Assembly (NCBI GenBank): GCA_964521715.1
Contig: CAZFSS010000019.1
Location: 1 to 64,000, forward strand
From: DAOVRD01 sp964521715
GTDB taxonomy: Bacteria > Planctomycetota > Brocadiia > SM23-32
Reading direction: 5' to 3'
DNA length: 64,000 nt
Position numbers and translations under genes: made by a program. The stretch's first letter is position 1; each line of letters begins with the position of its first letter. Below the pieces are notes generated by a model. It did no database searches, was not told the DNA's origin, and saw nothing but the letters and a program-made list of their open reading frames with translations. This document shows, in pieces, positions 7,750-15,850 of the stretch.

Positions 7750-8952
7750 ATGATCACGAAGCGGGATGTTGAGGCGGCCTATGAAGCGATCCGCAATCAC
7801 GTGGTCCTCACACCCCTGGTCTACTCGCATACCCTGAGCGAGCTTTCCGGGTGCGCCGCGCTTTTCAAGCTCGAGAATCTCCAGATGACCGGCTCATTCA
7901 AGGACCGGGGGGCGTTCAACAGGTTGCTGCGCCTGTCCGAACAGGAAAAGCACCGAGGGGTCGTGGCTGCATCCGCTGGGAATCACGCTCAAGGCGTCGC
8001 CTACAATTGCCGGCGCCTCGGAATACCCGCCAAGATTGTCATGCCGGTGGGCACGCCCCTGATCAAAGTGGTTTCGACTCAGAGCTACGGGGCGGATTGT
8101 ATACTCAGTGGGGCTTCCTATGACGATGCCTGCGAACGCGCCCTTGAGATCGCGGCCGAAGAGGGCCGTCTGTTCGTCCATCCCTTTGATGACCCCTGGG
8201 TCATTGCCGGGCAGGGGACCATAGCCATCGAGGTGCTTCAGCACGAGCTGTGCAAGGAACTCGATGTCGTGCTTTGCCCGGTAGGCGGCGGGGGTTTGAT
8301 CTCAGGCATTGCCACCTACGTGAAGGAAACGCGGCCCTCAGTGGCTGTGATCGGGGTGGAGCCAGCGGCTTGCCCATCGATGAAGGAATCCCTGGAGCAA
8401 GGACACCGCGTGGAGCTTCAGACCGCCGGTTCACTCGCGGACGGGCTTGTCGTGAAGCGCCCGGGGCAGCTCACCTATGAGCACGTTGAGAAATACGTGG
8501 ATGACATTGTGACGGTCGGCGAAGATGAGATCGCCAACGCGGTGCTGCTTCTTCTCGAGATCGAGAAGGTGTTGGTGGAAGGGGCGGGCGCGGTCCCCCT
8601 TGCAGCGCTGCTCAACCATAAGGTCAACGTCCAGGGCAAACGGGTGCTCTCCATACTGTCCGGCGGAAACATCGACGTCAACATCCTGGGACGGATCATC
8701 ACGCGCGGCCTTGCCGTGGACGGCAGGATTGCACGGCTGCAGCTCAGATTGCTGGACCGCCCTGGCACGCTCATGGCAGCGCTTAACACTGCCAAGGAGC
8801 TGCAGGCGAACGTGCTCGACATTGCGCATCATCGCTTCGACAGCGCTGCGCCTTTCGGCTACGTGGATGTGTCAGTTACCTTGGAGACCCGGGGGCACGA
8901 CCACATTCGGAGCATTTGCGAAGCACTGAAGGAGCAAGGCTATCTGTCGTGA
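7750..8952 (+). CDS. ilvA: Threonine ammonia-lyase with C-terminal ACT domain
   Basis: 400-aa PLP enzyme converting L-threonine to 2-oxobutanoate and ammonia, the first step to isoleucine or a catabolic step. The PLP-lysine motif 'ENLQMTGSFKDRGAFN' lies near residues 42-57, the Asn loop 'SAGNHAQGVAY' near 77, and the phosphate-binding glycine loop 'PVGGGGLISG' near 177. Residues about 325-400 form one ACT domain ('LRLLDRPGTLMAALNTAKEL'). This length with a single ACT domain is the form shared by many anaerobes and can be either biosynthetic or catabolic. GGGAGGAATGCC upstream includes a good ribosome site. It is not in an operon here. Confidence 0.93.
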   Translation: MITKRDVEAAYEAIRNHVVLTPLVYSHTLSELSGCAALFKLENLQMTGSFKDRGAFNRLLRLSEQEKHRGVVAASAGNHAQGVAYNCRRLGIPAKIVMPVGTPLIKVVSTQSYGADCILSGASYDDACERALEIAAEEGRLFVHPFDDPWVIAGQGTIAIEVLQHELCKELDVVLCPVGGGGLISGIATYVKETRPSVAVIGVEPAACPSMKESLEQGHRVELQTAGSLADGLVVKRPGQLTYEHVEKYVDDIVTVGEDEIANAVLLLLEIEKVLVEGAGAVPLAALLNHKVNVQGKRVLSILSGGNIDVNILGRIITRGLAVDGRIARLQLRLLDRPGTLMAALNTAKELQANVLDIAHHRFDSAAPFGYVDVSVTLETRGHDHIRSICEALKEQGYLS

Positions 8953-9248
8953 GGCGCACGTGGTCCTATCGGCAGCACATATGACCGCCGCACGGTCGTC
9001 TCGGAATGCCCGTTACGGCCAATAGCACGGATGCAAAGCGCTGACAAGCAGATGCACGCCATCCGCCCACCAGATCCGCGCCAATGCTGACGCTGGCTCT
9101 GCTCGGCCCTGTCCCTTCCGGTTCGATGGCCGGCCGCCGAATCACGGAACGCCCATTTGGCATACCAACATGCTTGACCATGTGAGCTATTGAGCCCTGT
9201 CTTTCCAAAGTAAGCCACGAATCAGCCGATAGTAAGGGGTATGAGACC

Positions 9249-9473
9249 TCATGGAACGGCGCAGGAACTGGAGGCGCGGCGCCGGGTTTTCAGGCTGCGT
9301 TGACCCGTGTCCACATGAGGGCTTACATCGCGCCTGGAGTCAAGGCCGTTTTCGCCGGATTCTGGGGATTCTTCGAAGGACGGGCGGCGGGCTCCTGGAG
9401 CCTTTCGGCGCAAGGTAAGGACGCCCCGGGCCAGAATGGCGGCCACTTCGGCCAGCCGCTCCCCGGGCGTCAT
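9249..9473 (-). CDS. Small conserved-looking protein, often a companion of recombinases
   Basis: 74 residues from the ATG at 9473 (the frame stays open 17 codons further upstream). The start 'MTPGERLAEVAAILARGVL' predicts an amphipathic helix and resembles small proteins of unknown function that sit near site-specific recombinases in planctomycete genomes. I recognise the opening, not a function. The rest is polar and low in complexity. It is isolated within 800 bp otherwise empty of genes, so it may be a remnant. Confidence 0.4.
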   Translation of the reverse strand: MTPGERLAEVAAILARGVLTLRRKAPGARRPSFEESPESGENGLDSRRDVSPHVDTGQRSLKTRRRASSSCAVP

Positions 9474-9762
9474 GTCCTCAGTCGTACCGACACTCGGCAT
9501 GGCTCGTCTCCGGTCCCTTGGCAACGCGGGCGCTCAGGCGCCCCTGCTGTTTACCTACCGGGAACAGGTTCGAAGTGTCACAATGGCCGGCCATCCACTA
9601 ACCGATGGCTTGACAAGGCGCCCTCAGAGCCTACAATCGTTAAGCGGGCTGTGGGATACCCCAAACACGGGAGCATGGCGCGGCCTGGGGCGGGTGTACT
9701 ACAATCAGTGGGGATGCGGCGTGTATCTCAGTTTCGAGTCTTCGCATGGAGGGTGACCTGCT

Positions 9763-11379
9763 ATGAGCTACCTCTGGTTCTTCGTAGCAGTAGTGGCGCT
9801 CGGTGGGGCCTGCTACCTCGGTTACAGGCTCCTTATGCTACAGCGCGAGAATGCGAAGACCGAGGACGACCTTGGCAAAGTCAAGGGATTCGCACGGAAG
9901 CTGAAGGGTGAGGTCGACCGGCTCGCCAAGTACAAAGGTATCGCCGAGGCCGACGACAAGGCCGTAGAGATCCGAAAGGCTGTCGAGGCAGAACTCGAAG
10001 CGGGCAAGGAAGAGGCGAGGGATGTCGTAGCACACGCCAAGCAAGAGGCCGATGCCACGGTCGCGGCAGGAAGGGAGCAAGCCAAGGCCCTTCAGCAAGA
10101 GGCCAAGGGTCGCCTGGATGCTGCCACGGTGCAGGCCCGCAAGATTGCCGAAGAGGCCAGCAAGCGTGCCGAAGAGATTGCCGGGAAGGCCTACGACGCC
10201 GTCAGGAACGCCGAGTTGTACGAGAAGACCGCCAAGGCGATGAAGAACACCATCGACGGCTATGGGGACCGGTACATCATGCCCACCCACAGTCTGCTCG
10301 ACGACTTAGCCGAGGACTTCGGCCACACGGAGGCCGGCCGGAACCTGAAGAACGCCCGGGACCGGTCGAAGCTCATGATCCAGAATGGCACCGCGGCTAC
10401 GTGCGAATACGTGGAGGCCAGCCGGCGAGACACCGCCGTGAGCTTCGTCATCGACGCGTTCAACGGCAAAGTGGACTCCATCCTGTCCCGTGTGAGAAGC
10501 GACAACGCCGGCACCTTGGAACAACAGACCCGGGATGCGTTCACGCTCGTCAACTACAACGGCAAAGCGTTCCGGCAGGCGCGCGTCACGGACCAATACC
10601 TGGCGGCACGGCTGGACGAACTGAAATGGGCGGCGGTTGCGCAGCAGCTCAAGTTGGAGGAGCGCGAGGAGCAACGGCGCATAAAGGAGCAGATGCGAGA
10701 AGAGGCAAAGGCGCAAAGGGAGTATGAGCACGCTATGCGGGAGGCGGCCAAGGAAGAGGACATGCTGCGCAAGGCAATGGAGAAGGCTCAGCAGCAGGTG
10801 GCGCAGGCGAGCGCCGACCAGAAGGCCAGGTTCGAGCACCAGTTGGCCGAGTTGGAACAGAAGCTCAAGGAAGCCGAGGAGCGTAACCAGCGCGCCCTGT
10901 CTATGGCCCAGCAGACGAAGAGGGGGCACGTTTACGTCATCTCGAACGTCGGCTCGTTCGGTGAAGACGTGCTGAAGATCGGGCTGACCAGGCGCCTGGA
11001 GCCACTTGACCGCGTCCGGGAACTCGGTGACTCAAGCGTCCCCTTCTCGTTCGACGTGCATGCGCTCATCATGAGCGACGATGCACCTGCTCTGGAGAGC
11101 CAACTGCAGAAGCACTTCCAGCTTATGCAGGTCAACAAGGTGAACCCGCGCAAGGAGTTCTTCCGAGCAAGCCTCAAAGACATCAGAGAGGCGGCCGAGA
11201 GGCTCGGGATCGAGGCAAAGTGGACTATGATGGCGGAGGCCAGGGAGTACCGGGAGACCCTCGTCATTGAGAAGGCGATCGAGGCCGACCCCGCCGCACG
11301 GGAGGCATGGCTCACGCGACAGTTCGACTTCGACGCAGTCGGCGCGGCACTCGGTGAAGACGACGAGGAGGAAGAGTGA
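9763..11379 (+). CDS. Membrane-anchored coiled-coil protein with DUF4041 and T5orf172 GIY-YIG domains
   Basis: 538 aa. Residues 3-22 form a single N-terminal membrane helix. Residues 25-155 and 290-385 are long charged coiled coils rich in Ala, Glu, Lys and Arg. Between them lies a globular block that fits DUF4041. Residues about 387-470 match the T5orf172/Mug113 branch of GIY-YIG nucleases: 'GHVYVISN' and 'LKIGLTRR' are the GIY and YIG strands, with a following Arg ('DRVREL') and a Glu in 'LESQLQKHF' in the catalytic positions. The tail is acidic (DDEEEE). Related proteins occur in phages and accessory regions; a role in nucleic-acid cleavage at the membrane, possibly defence, is inference. 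It stands alone with weak GGAGGG about 10 nt upstream. Confidence 0.8.
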   Translation: MSYLWFFVAVVALGGACYLGYRLLMLQRENAKTEDDLGKVKGFARKLKGEVDRLAKYKGIAEADDKAVEIRKAVEAELEAGKEEARDVVAHAKQEADATVAAGREQAKALQQEAKGRLDAATVQARKIAEEASKRAEEIAGKAYDAVRNAELYEKTAKAMKNTIDGYGDRYIMPTHSLLDDLAEDFGHTEAGRNLKNARDRSKLMIQNGTAATCEYVEASRRDTAVSFVIDAFNGKVDSILSRVRSDNAGTLEQQTRDAFTLVNYNGKAFRQARVTDQYLAARLDELKWAAVAQQLKLEEREEQRRIKEQMREEAKAQREYEHAMREAAKEEDMLRKAMEKAQQQVAQASADQKARFEHQLAELEQKLKEAEERNQRALSMAQQTKRGHVYVISNVGSFGEDVLKIGLTRRLEPLDRVRELGDSSVPFSFDVHALIMSDDAPALESQLQKHFQLMQVNKVNPRKEFFRASLKDIREAAERLGIEAKWTMMAEAREYRETLVIEKAIEADPAAREAWLTRQFDFDAVGAALGEDDEEEE

Positions 11380-11510
11380 CAAGGGACTGGCGCCGGCCAC
11401 GCGCTGACTGGGATACGCGTCTCAGTCTGACCGCGTGCCGGGGCAGGTCAACGGTCGTTTCTGCGGACGGTTGCTCGGGGGGTCCAAGTCGAACGCGGCT
11501 GCCAAATAAG

Positions 11511-11615
11511 AGGGGGTTGTTCAACAGACCCGCCTTGGTCCCGCGATGCGGGACTTCGGTGGGCAGGGAATCAGAGAGTTTTGGCGCGGGTTTCTGGGGT
11601 CCGGGCGCAATCTCT
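11511..11615. repeat. Partial copy of the 4.9-kb hairpin repeat
   Basis: Shares 'ggggttgttcaacaga', 'cagagagt' and a 'ggcgcgggttt' block with 4910-4965, with a short insertion that includes its own hairpin (ccgcgatgcggg). The 340 bp between the DUF4041 gene and the small GIY-YIG gene hold nothing else I can support. Confidence 0.4.
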
Positions 11616-11720
11616 GCAGTTCCTTCTGGCCCCGGTTGTTCTGTGTGAGATCAAAGGCCCCCTCCGTGCGGTTTCCCGACGGCCAACCCCTTGGTATCAA
11701 GTGGCAGCTTATCGCCCACT

Positions 11721-11981
11721 TCACGCCTTTGCCTGTCTCAGCCACTCGCGCAGCATCAATCTCAGCGCCCGCTTGCCAGCAGTGCTCTTGAGATGAGCTT
11801 CCCGGCGTCTTGCATCCTTCGGACTCAAAAGGGCTTCGTAGAAAACGAGCCTTACAGGCAGCCTTGTCTTCGTCGAGGGAACTTCTGCGTTCTCGTGTCG
11901 CCGCAAGCGCTTCTTTAGGTCCGAGGTGTATCCCGTGTAGAGCTTGCTGTCTCCGCACTTTAGGACGTAGACGTAGTGCAT
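11721..11981 (-). CDS. Small GIY-YIG nuclease (UPF0213/YhbQ-like)
   Basis: 86-aa single-domain GIY-YIG protein: 'YVYVLKCGDSKLYTGYTSDL' at residues 3-22 supplies the GIY (YVYVL) and YIG (YTGYT) strands, 'LKKRLRRHE' the catalytic Arg region, and 'LVFYEALLSPKDARRREAHL' the Glu helix. The length is normal. Family members act on structured or damaged DNA, but most are uncharacterised. It is the second GIY-YIG gene within 2.3 kb, though from a different subfamily and on the other strand. Convergent, unlinked orientation argues against one operon. Confidence 0.85.
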   Translation of the reverse strand: MHYVYVLKCGDSKLYTGYTSDLKKRLRRHENAEVPSTKTRLPVRLVFYEALLSPKDARRREAHLKSTAGKRALRLMLREWLRQAKA

Positions 11982-12510
11982 ACGGCGTCACCTGTCCCCC
12001 TGTAGTAGAAGCTCGCACAAGCTCGCTTCACTTCATGGATTCGCCATACAGCGAAGCCGCCACGCGGCTTCTGCTGTATGGCTCCCCGAACGCAACCCTC
12101 CACGAACCACTCTCAGATTCTGAGAGTCGCAACGGGTTTCAGATGAATAGGTTGCGCCAGTTCGTCTCCCATTCGACCGAGCGCAACACGCTCGTGACGC
12201 CGTGGATAGGCGAATGCTCCGGCCGGCCCAACTCGTCCGCGTGAGCTGCAATGGCGTCCCGCCGCCCAGCGCCCACTCCCCTACCCCACGAGAAGTCCGG
12301 CCTCATCGCCCAAGGCAAGATGCTCGCCACTTCCCAGGTCGGCGGCCGGCACACGCGCGCTACGTAGTACGCGCACGCACAGCAGCGACCGTGTCCTTCC
12401 GCGCCGGTCGTACACTTGAGGTCGCCTCTGATCGCTGCCCGAGGATCGTCCGGCGTCGTGGTGGCGCTCAGACCTCTCTGAAGGACCGTTGAGCGCCCGT
12501 CTTCGCGCGC
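11982..12510. other. Decayed tract with degenerate copy of the 6.7-kb repeat
   Basis: About 12077-12240 is similar to 6663-6790 through 'actctcagattctg', 'gcgccagttcgt' and flanking words. No frame is convincing on either strand. It probably carries the remains of a mobile element. Confidence 0.35.
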
Positions 12511-13077
12511 CTACGGCACGGGCCGAGGGCCGACATGGCCGAGCGCACGCCAGAGCTCGTTCCCGAACTGGTCCCTGGCCACGAAGTCGCCGCCGCCACC
12601 GGGACCCATGCCAATGCCGAGACGCTCGACCTTCTGGTCGTCATACAAGCTGAGGCCTGCGTTCTGACCGTCCCTGCGCACACCGACGGTGAGCCGCGGC
12701 CGTTCCTTGCCGTCGTAGAGGTCAAGGTGGTTTGTGTCTGTCCACGCGCCGAGGGCGACTTGCGTGTTCTGGTCGGCACTCGTGATGACGATACCGACCT
12801 GGTCCTCCGGGAGCATGCCGAGGACCATGCGGCTGTTGCCTTCTGGGTCGTTCACTATCAGGCCCGTGCCTTCAGGGCGAGCACCCAGCACGGCGTGCTC
12901 CCTGCCCTCGTCGTCCACGACGACGAACATCCTGGCCTTGATGACCTGCGGTTGAGGTGCTCCCTGCTGCGCGTTGGCGGGCGCGCCGGCCAGTCGCTGG
13001 GCGACGAAGCCGCCCAGGAACGCGGCGCCGACCATAGCCACCCAGACGAACCTTCTGCTTTGCCTCACGCTCGACAC
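12511..13077 (-). CDS. Membrane-anchored or secreted beta-repeat protein, function unknown
   Basis: 188 aa. An N-terminal signal/anchor helix ('FVWVAMVGAAFLGGFVAQRL', residues about 10-29) is followed by a domain built from repeated short beta units of the form 'D-x-x-G-x-x-x-x-x-L-G': 'DDEGREHAVLGARPEG', 'DPEGNSRMVLGMLPED', 'YDGKERPRLTVGVRRDG', 'YDDQKVERLGIGMGPG'. Such repeats occur in uncharacterised extracytoplasmic proteins. It follows two minus-strand genes (CapA-like and an unknown) and overlaps the latter by 13 bp, which suggests one operon. No catalytic motif is seen. Confidence 0.65.
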   Translation of the reverse strand: MSSVRQSRRFVWVAMVGAAFLGGFVAQRLAGAPANAQQGAPQPQVIKARMFVVVDDEGREHAVLGARPEGTGLIVNDPEGNSRMVLGMLPEDQVGIVITSADQNTQVALGAWTDTNHLDLYDGKERPRLTVGVRRDGQNAGLSLYDDQKVERLGIGMGPGGGGDFVARDQFGNELWRALGHVGPRPVP

Positions 13078-13526
13078 CTCCCTGGTTCAGGGGTGCAATC
13101 CTCTGCAAGCCAGATGCGGAGCGCATCGACTGTGGTAGGTGCGGTCAAGGCCTCCTCGATCTGCGCGATGCCTGCGGCGTAGCGATCGCGCGCCTGCGCG
13201 AGCAGCGGCCAGAGCCTGGAGTTGCGGCCGGGGTCCTGCTCCAGCGACTGCCACCCGATCAGGCTGCCTCCCTCGTCCAACGCGTCCGCCTCCTCCCTCC
13301 TAGACCCGGCGGCGGAATGGATGAGGCTGCGCTTCCTCGAGCGCAAAGGTCGCGCCGCCCCGACGACCGAGGCCCCCGAGACCCCCGGCAGGCCGTCGGT
13401 CGCGCCGTGACGGTCAGGACAACCCGTCTTGCCTGGGCCAGGCTCCAGGAGTCGTCTGCTTCCGGGCGTCCACTCAGCCTTGCCACCCCCTTCTGTACAG
13501 CCAACGGGCCGTTGAGCTGCTCCCAA
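13065..13526 (-). CDS. Hypothetical protein between CapA-like gene and beta-repeat protein
   Basis: Up to 153 aa from a TTG at 13526; the true start may be further in. The C-terminal ~70 residues ('IGWQSLEQDPGRNSRLWPLL', then an 'ARDRYAAGIAQIEEAL' helix) look like a real helical protein. The N-terminal half is Gly/Arg/Pro-rich and less convincing. It starts 9 nt after the CapA-like stop and overlaps the next gene by 13 bp. I do not recognise a family. Confidence 0.35.
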   Translation of the reverse strand: MGAAQRPVGCTEGGGKAEWTPGSRRLLEPGPGKTGCPDRHGATDGLPGVSGASVVGAARPLRSRKRSLIHSAAGSRREEADALDEGGSLIGWQSLEQDPGRNSRLWPLLAQARDRYAAGIAQIEEALTAPTTVDALRIWLAEDCTPEPGRCRA

Positions 13527-13534
13527 GGTGCAGG

Positions 13535-14758
13535 CTAAGGCGCGTGCGGCACGTCATCTCGGTGCCCTGGACGAGCCGCCTGGAACCGGTAGTTGGGCCT
13601 GCGATAGGGATCGGAATGGGTCCGCAGCCCTTCCCACTGCTCCCTGGCCATCTCAAGGATCTCCAACATGCAGTTGCGGTTCTCGGCAACGAGCACGGCC
13701 CGCCCGACCAGTTCCTCAATCACGGGTCCGACGTCGCGCTCCGCGGCACTCCTAAGCAGGGAACCGAAGACCTCGGTCGCGCGCCGGCGCCATGTCTTGC
13801 GGATGAACTCTTCGTCTGCCAGCCAGCGGTCCAGTTGTGCGAAGTAAGACGTCAGGCGGTCGAGTTCCTCGCCCCGCGCAGGGTCGGGACGTTCCTCGGG
13901 AGGCCTAGCCATGAGACACGGGACGCGTTCGAAGGATCGGACGCCGTCACGATCCACCTCGACCAGGAGCACGAAGCTTTCAGCCGTGTGCGGGCCATTG
14001 CGTTGCATGTAGTCGTCGGAATGGGCGCCGAAGACGAAGTTGCCCAGAGAATAGGCGATCAGCGCCCCATCGGCCATCTCCACGCCTTGCGGCACGTGTG
14101 GATGGTGTTCCAGTATGATGTCCGCCCCGGCCGCGGCGATGCGCCGCGAATGGGCCAGGCGAGCGGGAGCCGGCACGGGCATGAACTCAAGGTCGGCATG
14201 GATGGAGACAGTCAAGATGTCCACTTCGTGCTTGTGCTTGGCAACGTCCTCCAGCACCGTCTCCGGCTCATAATACGCCGGGCCCGGATTCGTTGCCCCC
14301 AGGGTCCAGTTACCGTCCTCGGCGTAACAAAGCAGGCCGAAGCTGAGCCCATCGCGCTCGAGCACTTGCATCTGTCGCGCTTCGTCCTGGGAGTAGCCCA
14401 CGCCGCAAGCACGAATGCCCGCCTCTCGCAGGCACCGGCGGGTGTAGTCAAGGCCCATGGAGCCTGCATCAAGGACGTGGTTAGTGGCCAGGTTGAGGAA
14501 GTCGAAGCCTGCTCGGCGCAACGCGGCCGCGCCGTCCGGGCCCGACACGACGGAGAGGGCCGCGGCCGGGTCCTTCTCCTCCGGCGGGAAGTCCGGGGGC
14601 AAGAACGGGAACTCGAAGTTGCCGAAGAGAGCTCTGGCGCGGTCCAGCACCGGCTGGACCTTCGCGAAGGCCCAGTCTGGTCCGTTCGCGGACAGAAACT
14701 CAGAGATGCCCGCATGGAAGGCGATGTCGCCGACTGCACCAAACGTCACCGTGCCCAT
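13535..14758 (-). CDS. CapA-family metallophosphatase-like protein
   Basis: 407 aa. The frame is open much further upstream, but the ATG at 14758 follows TAGGAG at good distance and begins the conserved 'MGTVTFGAVGDIAFH', where the Asp and His are metal ligands of the PGA_cap/CapA fold. Further marks are 'LFGNFEFPF' (Asn/Glu), 'LNLATNHVLDAG' (Asn-His), 'VSIHADLEF' (His) and 'ILEHHPHVPQGVE' (His-x-His), followed by 'YSLGNFVFG'. CapA proteins act in poly-gamma-glutamate or capsule export; many homologues are orphan phosphoesterases. No capB/capC lies nearby and there is no signal peptide, so a cytoplasmic phosphoesterase role is as likely. Confidence 0.85.
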   Translation of the reverse strand: MGTVTFGAVGDIAFHAGISEFLSANGPDWAFAKVQPVLDRARALFGNFEFPFLPPDFPPEEKDPAAALSVVSGPDGAAALRRAGFDFLNLATNHVLDAGSMGLDYTRRCLREAGIRACGVGYSQDEARQMQVLERDGLSFGLLCYAEDGNWTLGATNPGPAYYEPETVLEDVAKHKHEVDILTVSIHADLEFMPVPAPARLAHSRRIAAAGADIILEHHPHVPQGVEMADGALIAYSLGNFVFGAHSDDYMQRNGPHTAESFVLLVEVDRDGVRSFERVPCLMARPPEERPDPARGEELDRLTSYFAQLDRWLADEEFIRKTWRRRATEVFGSLLRSAAERDVGPVIEELVGRAVLVAENRNCMLEILEMAREQWEGLRTHSDPYRRPNYRFQAARPGHRDDVPHAP

Positions 14759-14951
14759 GGCTGCTCCTACGATGGAGAGTGGTCTCCACTCCGCAGGATA
14801 CGCGACCGTCTGAGCAAGGATGACCCTCTGGTCCGGCCTCAGGCCCATCGCCTGCGCCAGGCCCTGGCGCCGCCGTGCTCCCCATCTCGCAGTCTGCCAC
14901 GGCAACCTGCCGGGCAGTCTACGCGGTTGCTCTCGTTCTGTCCAACAGCTG

Positions 14952-15080
14952 GTGGAACGTGGCGAAGGGCGCCGGCGGGAGGTCAGCACGGGTTGCCGCG
15001 ACAAGGCATCAGCTCGGCAGGTGCTGGCCCACCTGGTCAAGCGCGCCGAGCAGGTGAAGGCCGGCATCATCCAACCGGGC
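14952..15080 (+). pseudogene. Tyrosine recombinase fragment (N-terminal, core-binding side)
   Basis: The frame reads 'GRRREVSTGCRDKASARQVL' then 'AHLVKRAEQVKAGIIQPG'. This is the N-terminal SAM-like region of planctomycete-type phage integrases, where a 'G-R-x-x-x-x-S-T-G-C-x-D-x-x-A-A' turn precedes the helix ending 'KAGI-x-P'. No catalytic domain follows. Two C-terminal pieces of similar enzymes lie at 18.7 and 22.1 kb. The frame continues without stop into the next gene, but homology to the recombinase ends near 15080. Confidence 0.65.
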
Positions 15081-15203
15081 GCGGGGCCTACAGGGATTCC
15101 GGCTGGACAGCGGCAGGCAAAGACGTACAATGCTGCGCAGAAGGGCGCAGGGGGCGCCATCCTACGACAAGAGTGTCGGAGCCAGCTTGAAAGGGCTCAA
15201 GCA

Positions 15204-15626
15204 ATGGGACTGGTGAAATGCACAGGCTGCGGGAGAACCGTTGATTCGTACGCCGACGTTTGCCCGCACTGCGGCGCAACGGTCCCCCAGCTGGCGGGGC
15301 TGCCCGGTGCCAGTGTCATCTGGATCTGCTACTCGCTTTTTTGGCTATTCATCGGCGCGAGCACGGTCGCTCTGTGGTTCGTTTGGTCCAGTTCCGATGG
15401 GGAGCCGGGCACGCGGCTCGCCGTCAGTCGCCTCTCCATCTTTGGCATTGCCACGGCCTTTGGGCTTCTCATCAGTGGCACGATCATTGACATTCTGCCC
15501 AGGGTACTTCGTGCCGTTCAAGCCGTGCACCACGCTGCCGAAGGACGTACTGCCAAGGTGCCGGAATCCAACGCAGACGAGAAGTCTACCGGGCAAGGCG
15601 CTGAATCCAGAACAAGTCCCGCCTGA
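15204..15626 (+). CDS. Zinc-ribbon protein with two membrane helices
   Basis: 140 aa from ATG 15204, after a weak AAGGG site. Residues 4-22 are a zinc ribbon (CTGCGRTVDSYADVCPHCG: CxxC...CxxC). Two hydrophobic segments follow at about 33-57 ('IWICYSLFWLFIGASTVALW') and 73-95. The tail is polar. The zinc-ribbon plus transmembrane layout is common in small bacterial proteins of unknown role. Upstream in the same frame is a recombinase remnant, so a fused annotation should be avoided. Confidence 0.6.
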   Translation: MGLVKCTGCGRTVDSYADVCPHCGATVPQLAGLPGASVIWICYSLFWLFIGASTVALWFVWSSSDGEPGTRLAVSRLSIFGIATAFGLLISGTIIDILPRVLRAVQAVHHAAEGRTAKVPESNADEKSTGQGAESRTSPA

Positions 15627-15850
15627 AGGAGGCGGGGGAACTGAGCGATCGGTGGCACGTGAGTATTGTCCTAAGTTACTGACCATCAAGAACATGCAAG
15701 TAACGACCTCGCGCCGGAGGGAGGCCGACGCCAAGGGCGGGACCCGGGAAGTGACGGTCCGGTCTTGCCACTGCGAAACGTGCCATTGCTTCGTGCGCAG
15801 CGAAGCGTCAGAGGCGGAGGCGAATACCATTGGTTCACGAGGTGATGGCG

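Noticed and set aside
12139..12354. Short minus-strand frame resembling one at 6478-6771
   Set aside because: The similarity reflects shared repeat DNA in different frames; no protein-level conservation is evident.
14759..15160. N-terminal extension of the CapA-like protein
   Set aside because: It lacks any conserved feature and is antisense to the recombinase fragment; TAGGAG precedes the ATG at 14758, where the conserved domain starts.
14820..15203. N-terminal extension of the zinc-ribbon protein
   Set aside because: The extension is recombinase-derived sequence plus unstructured residues; the ATG at 15204 begins the zinc ribbon directly.
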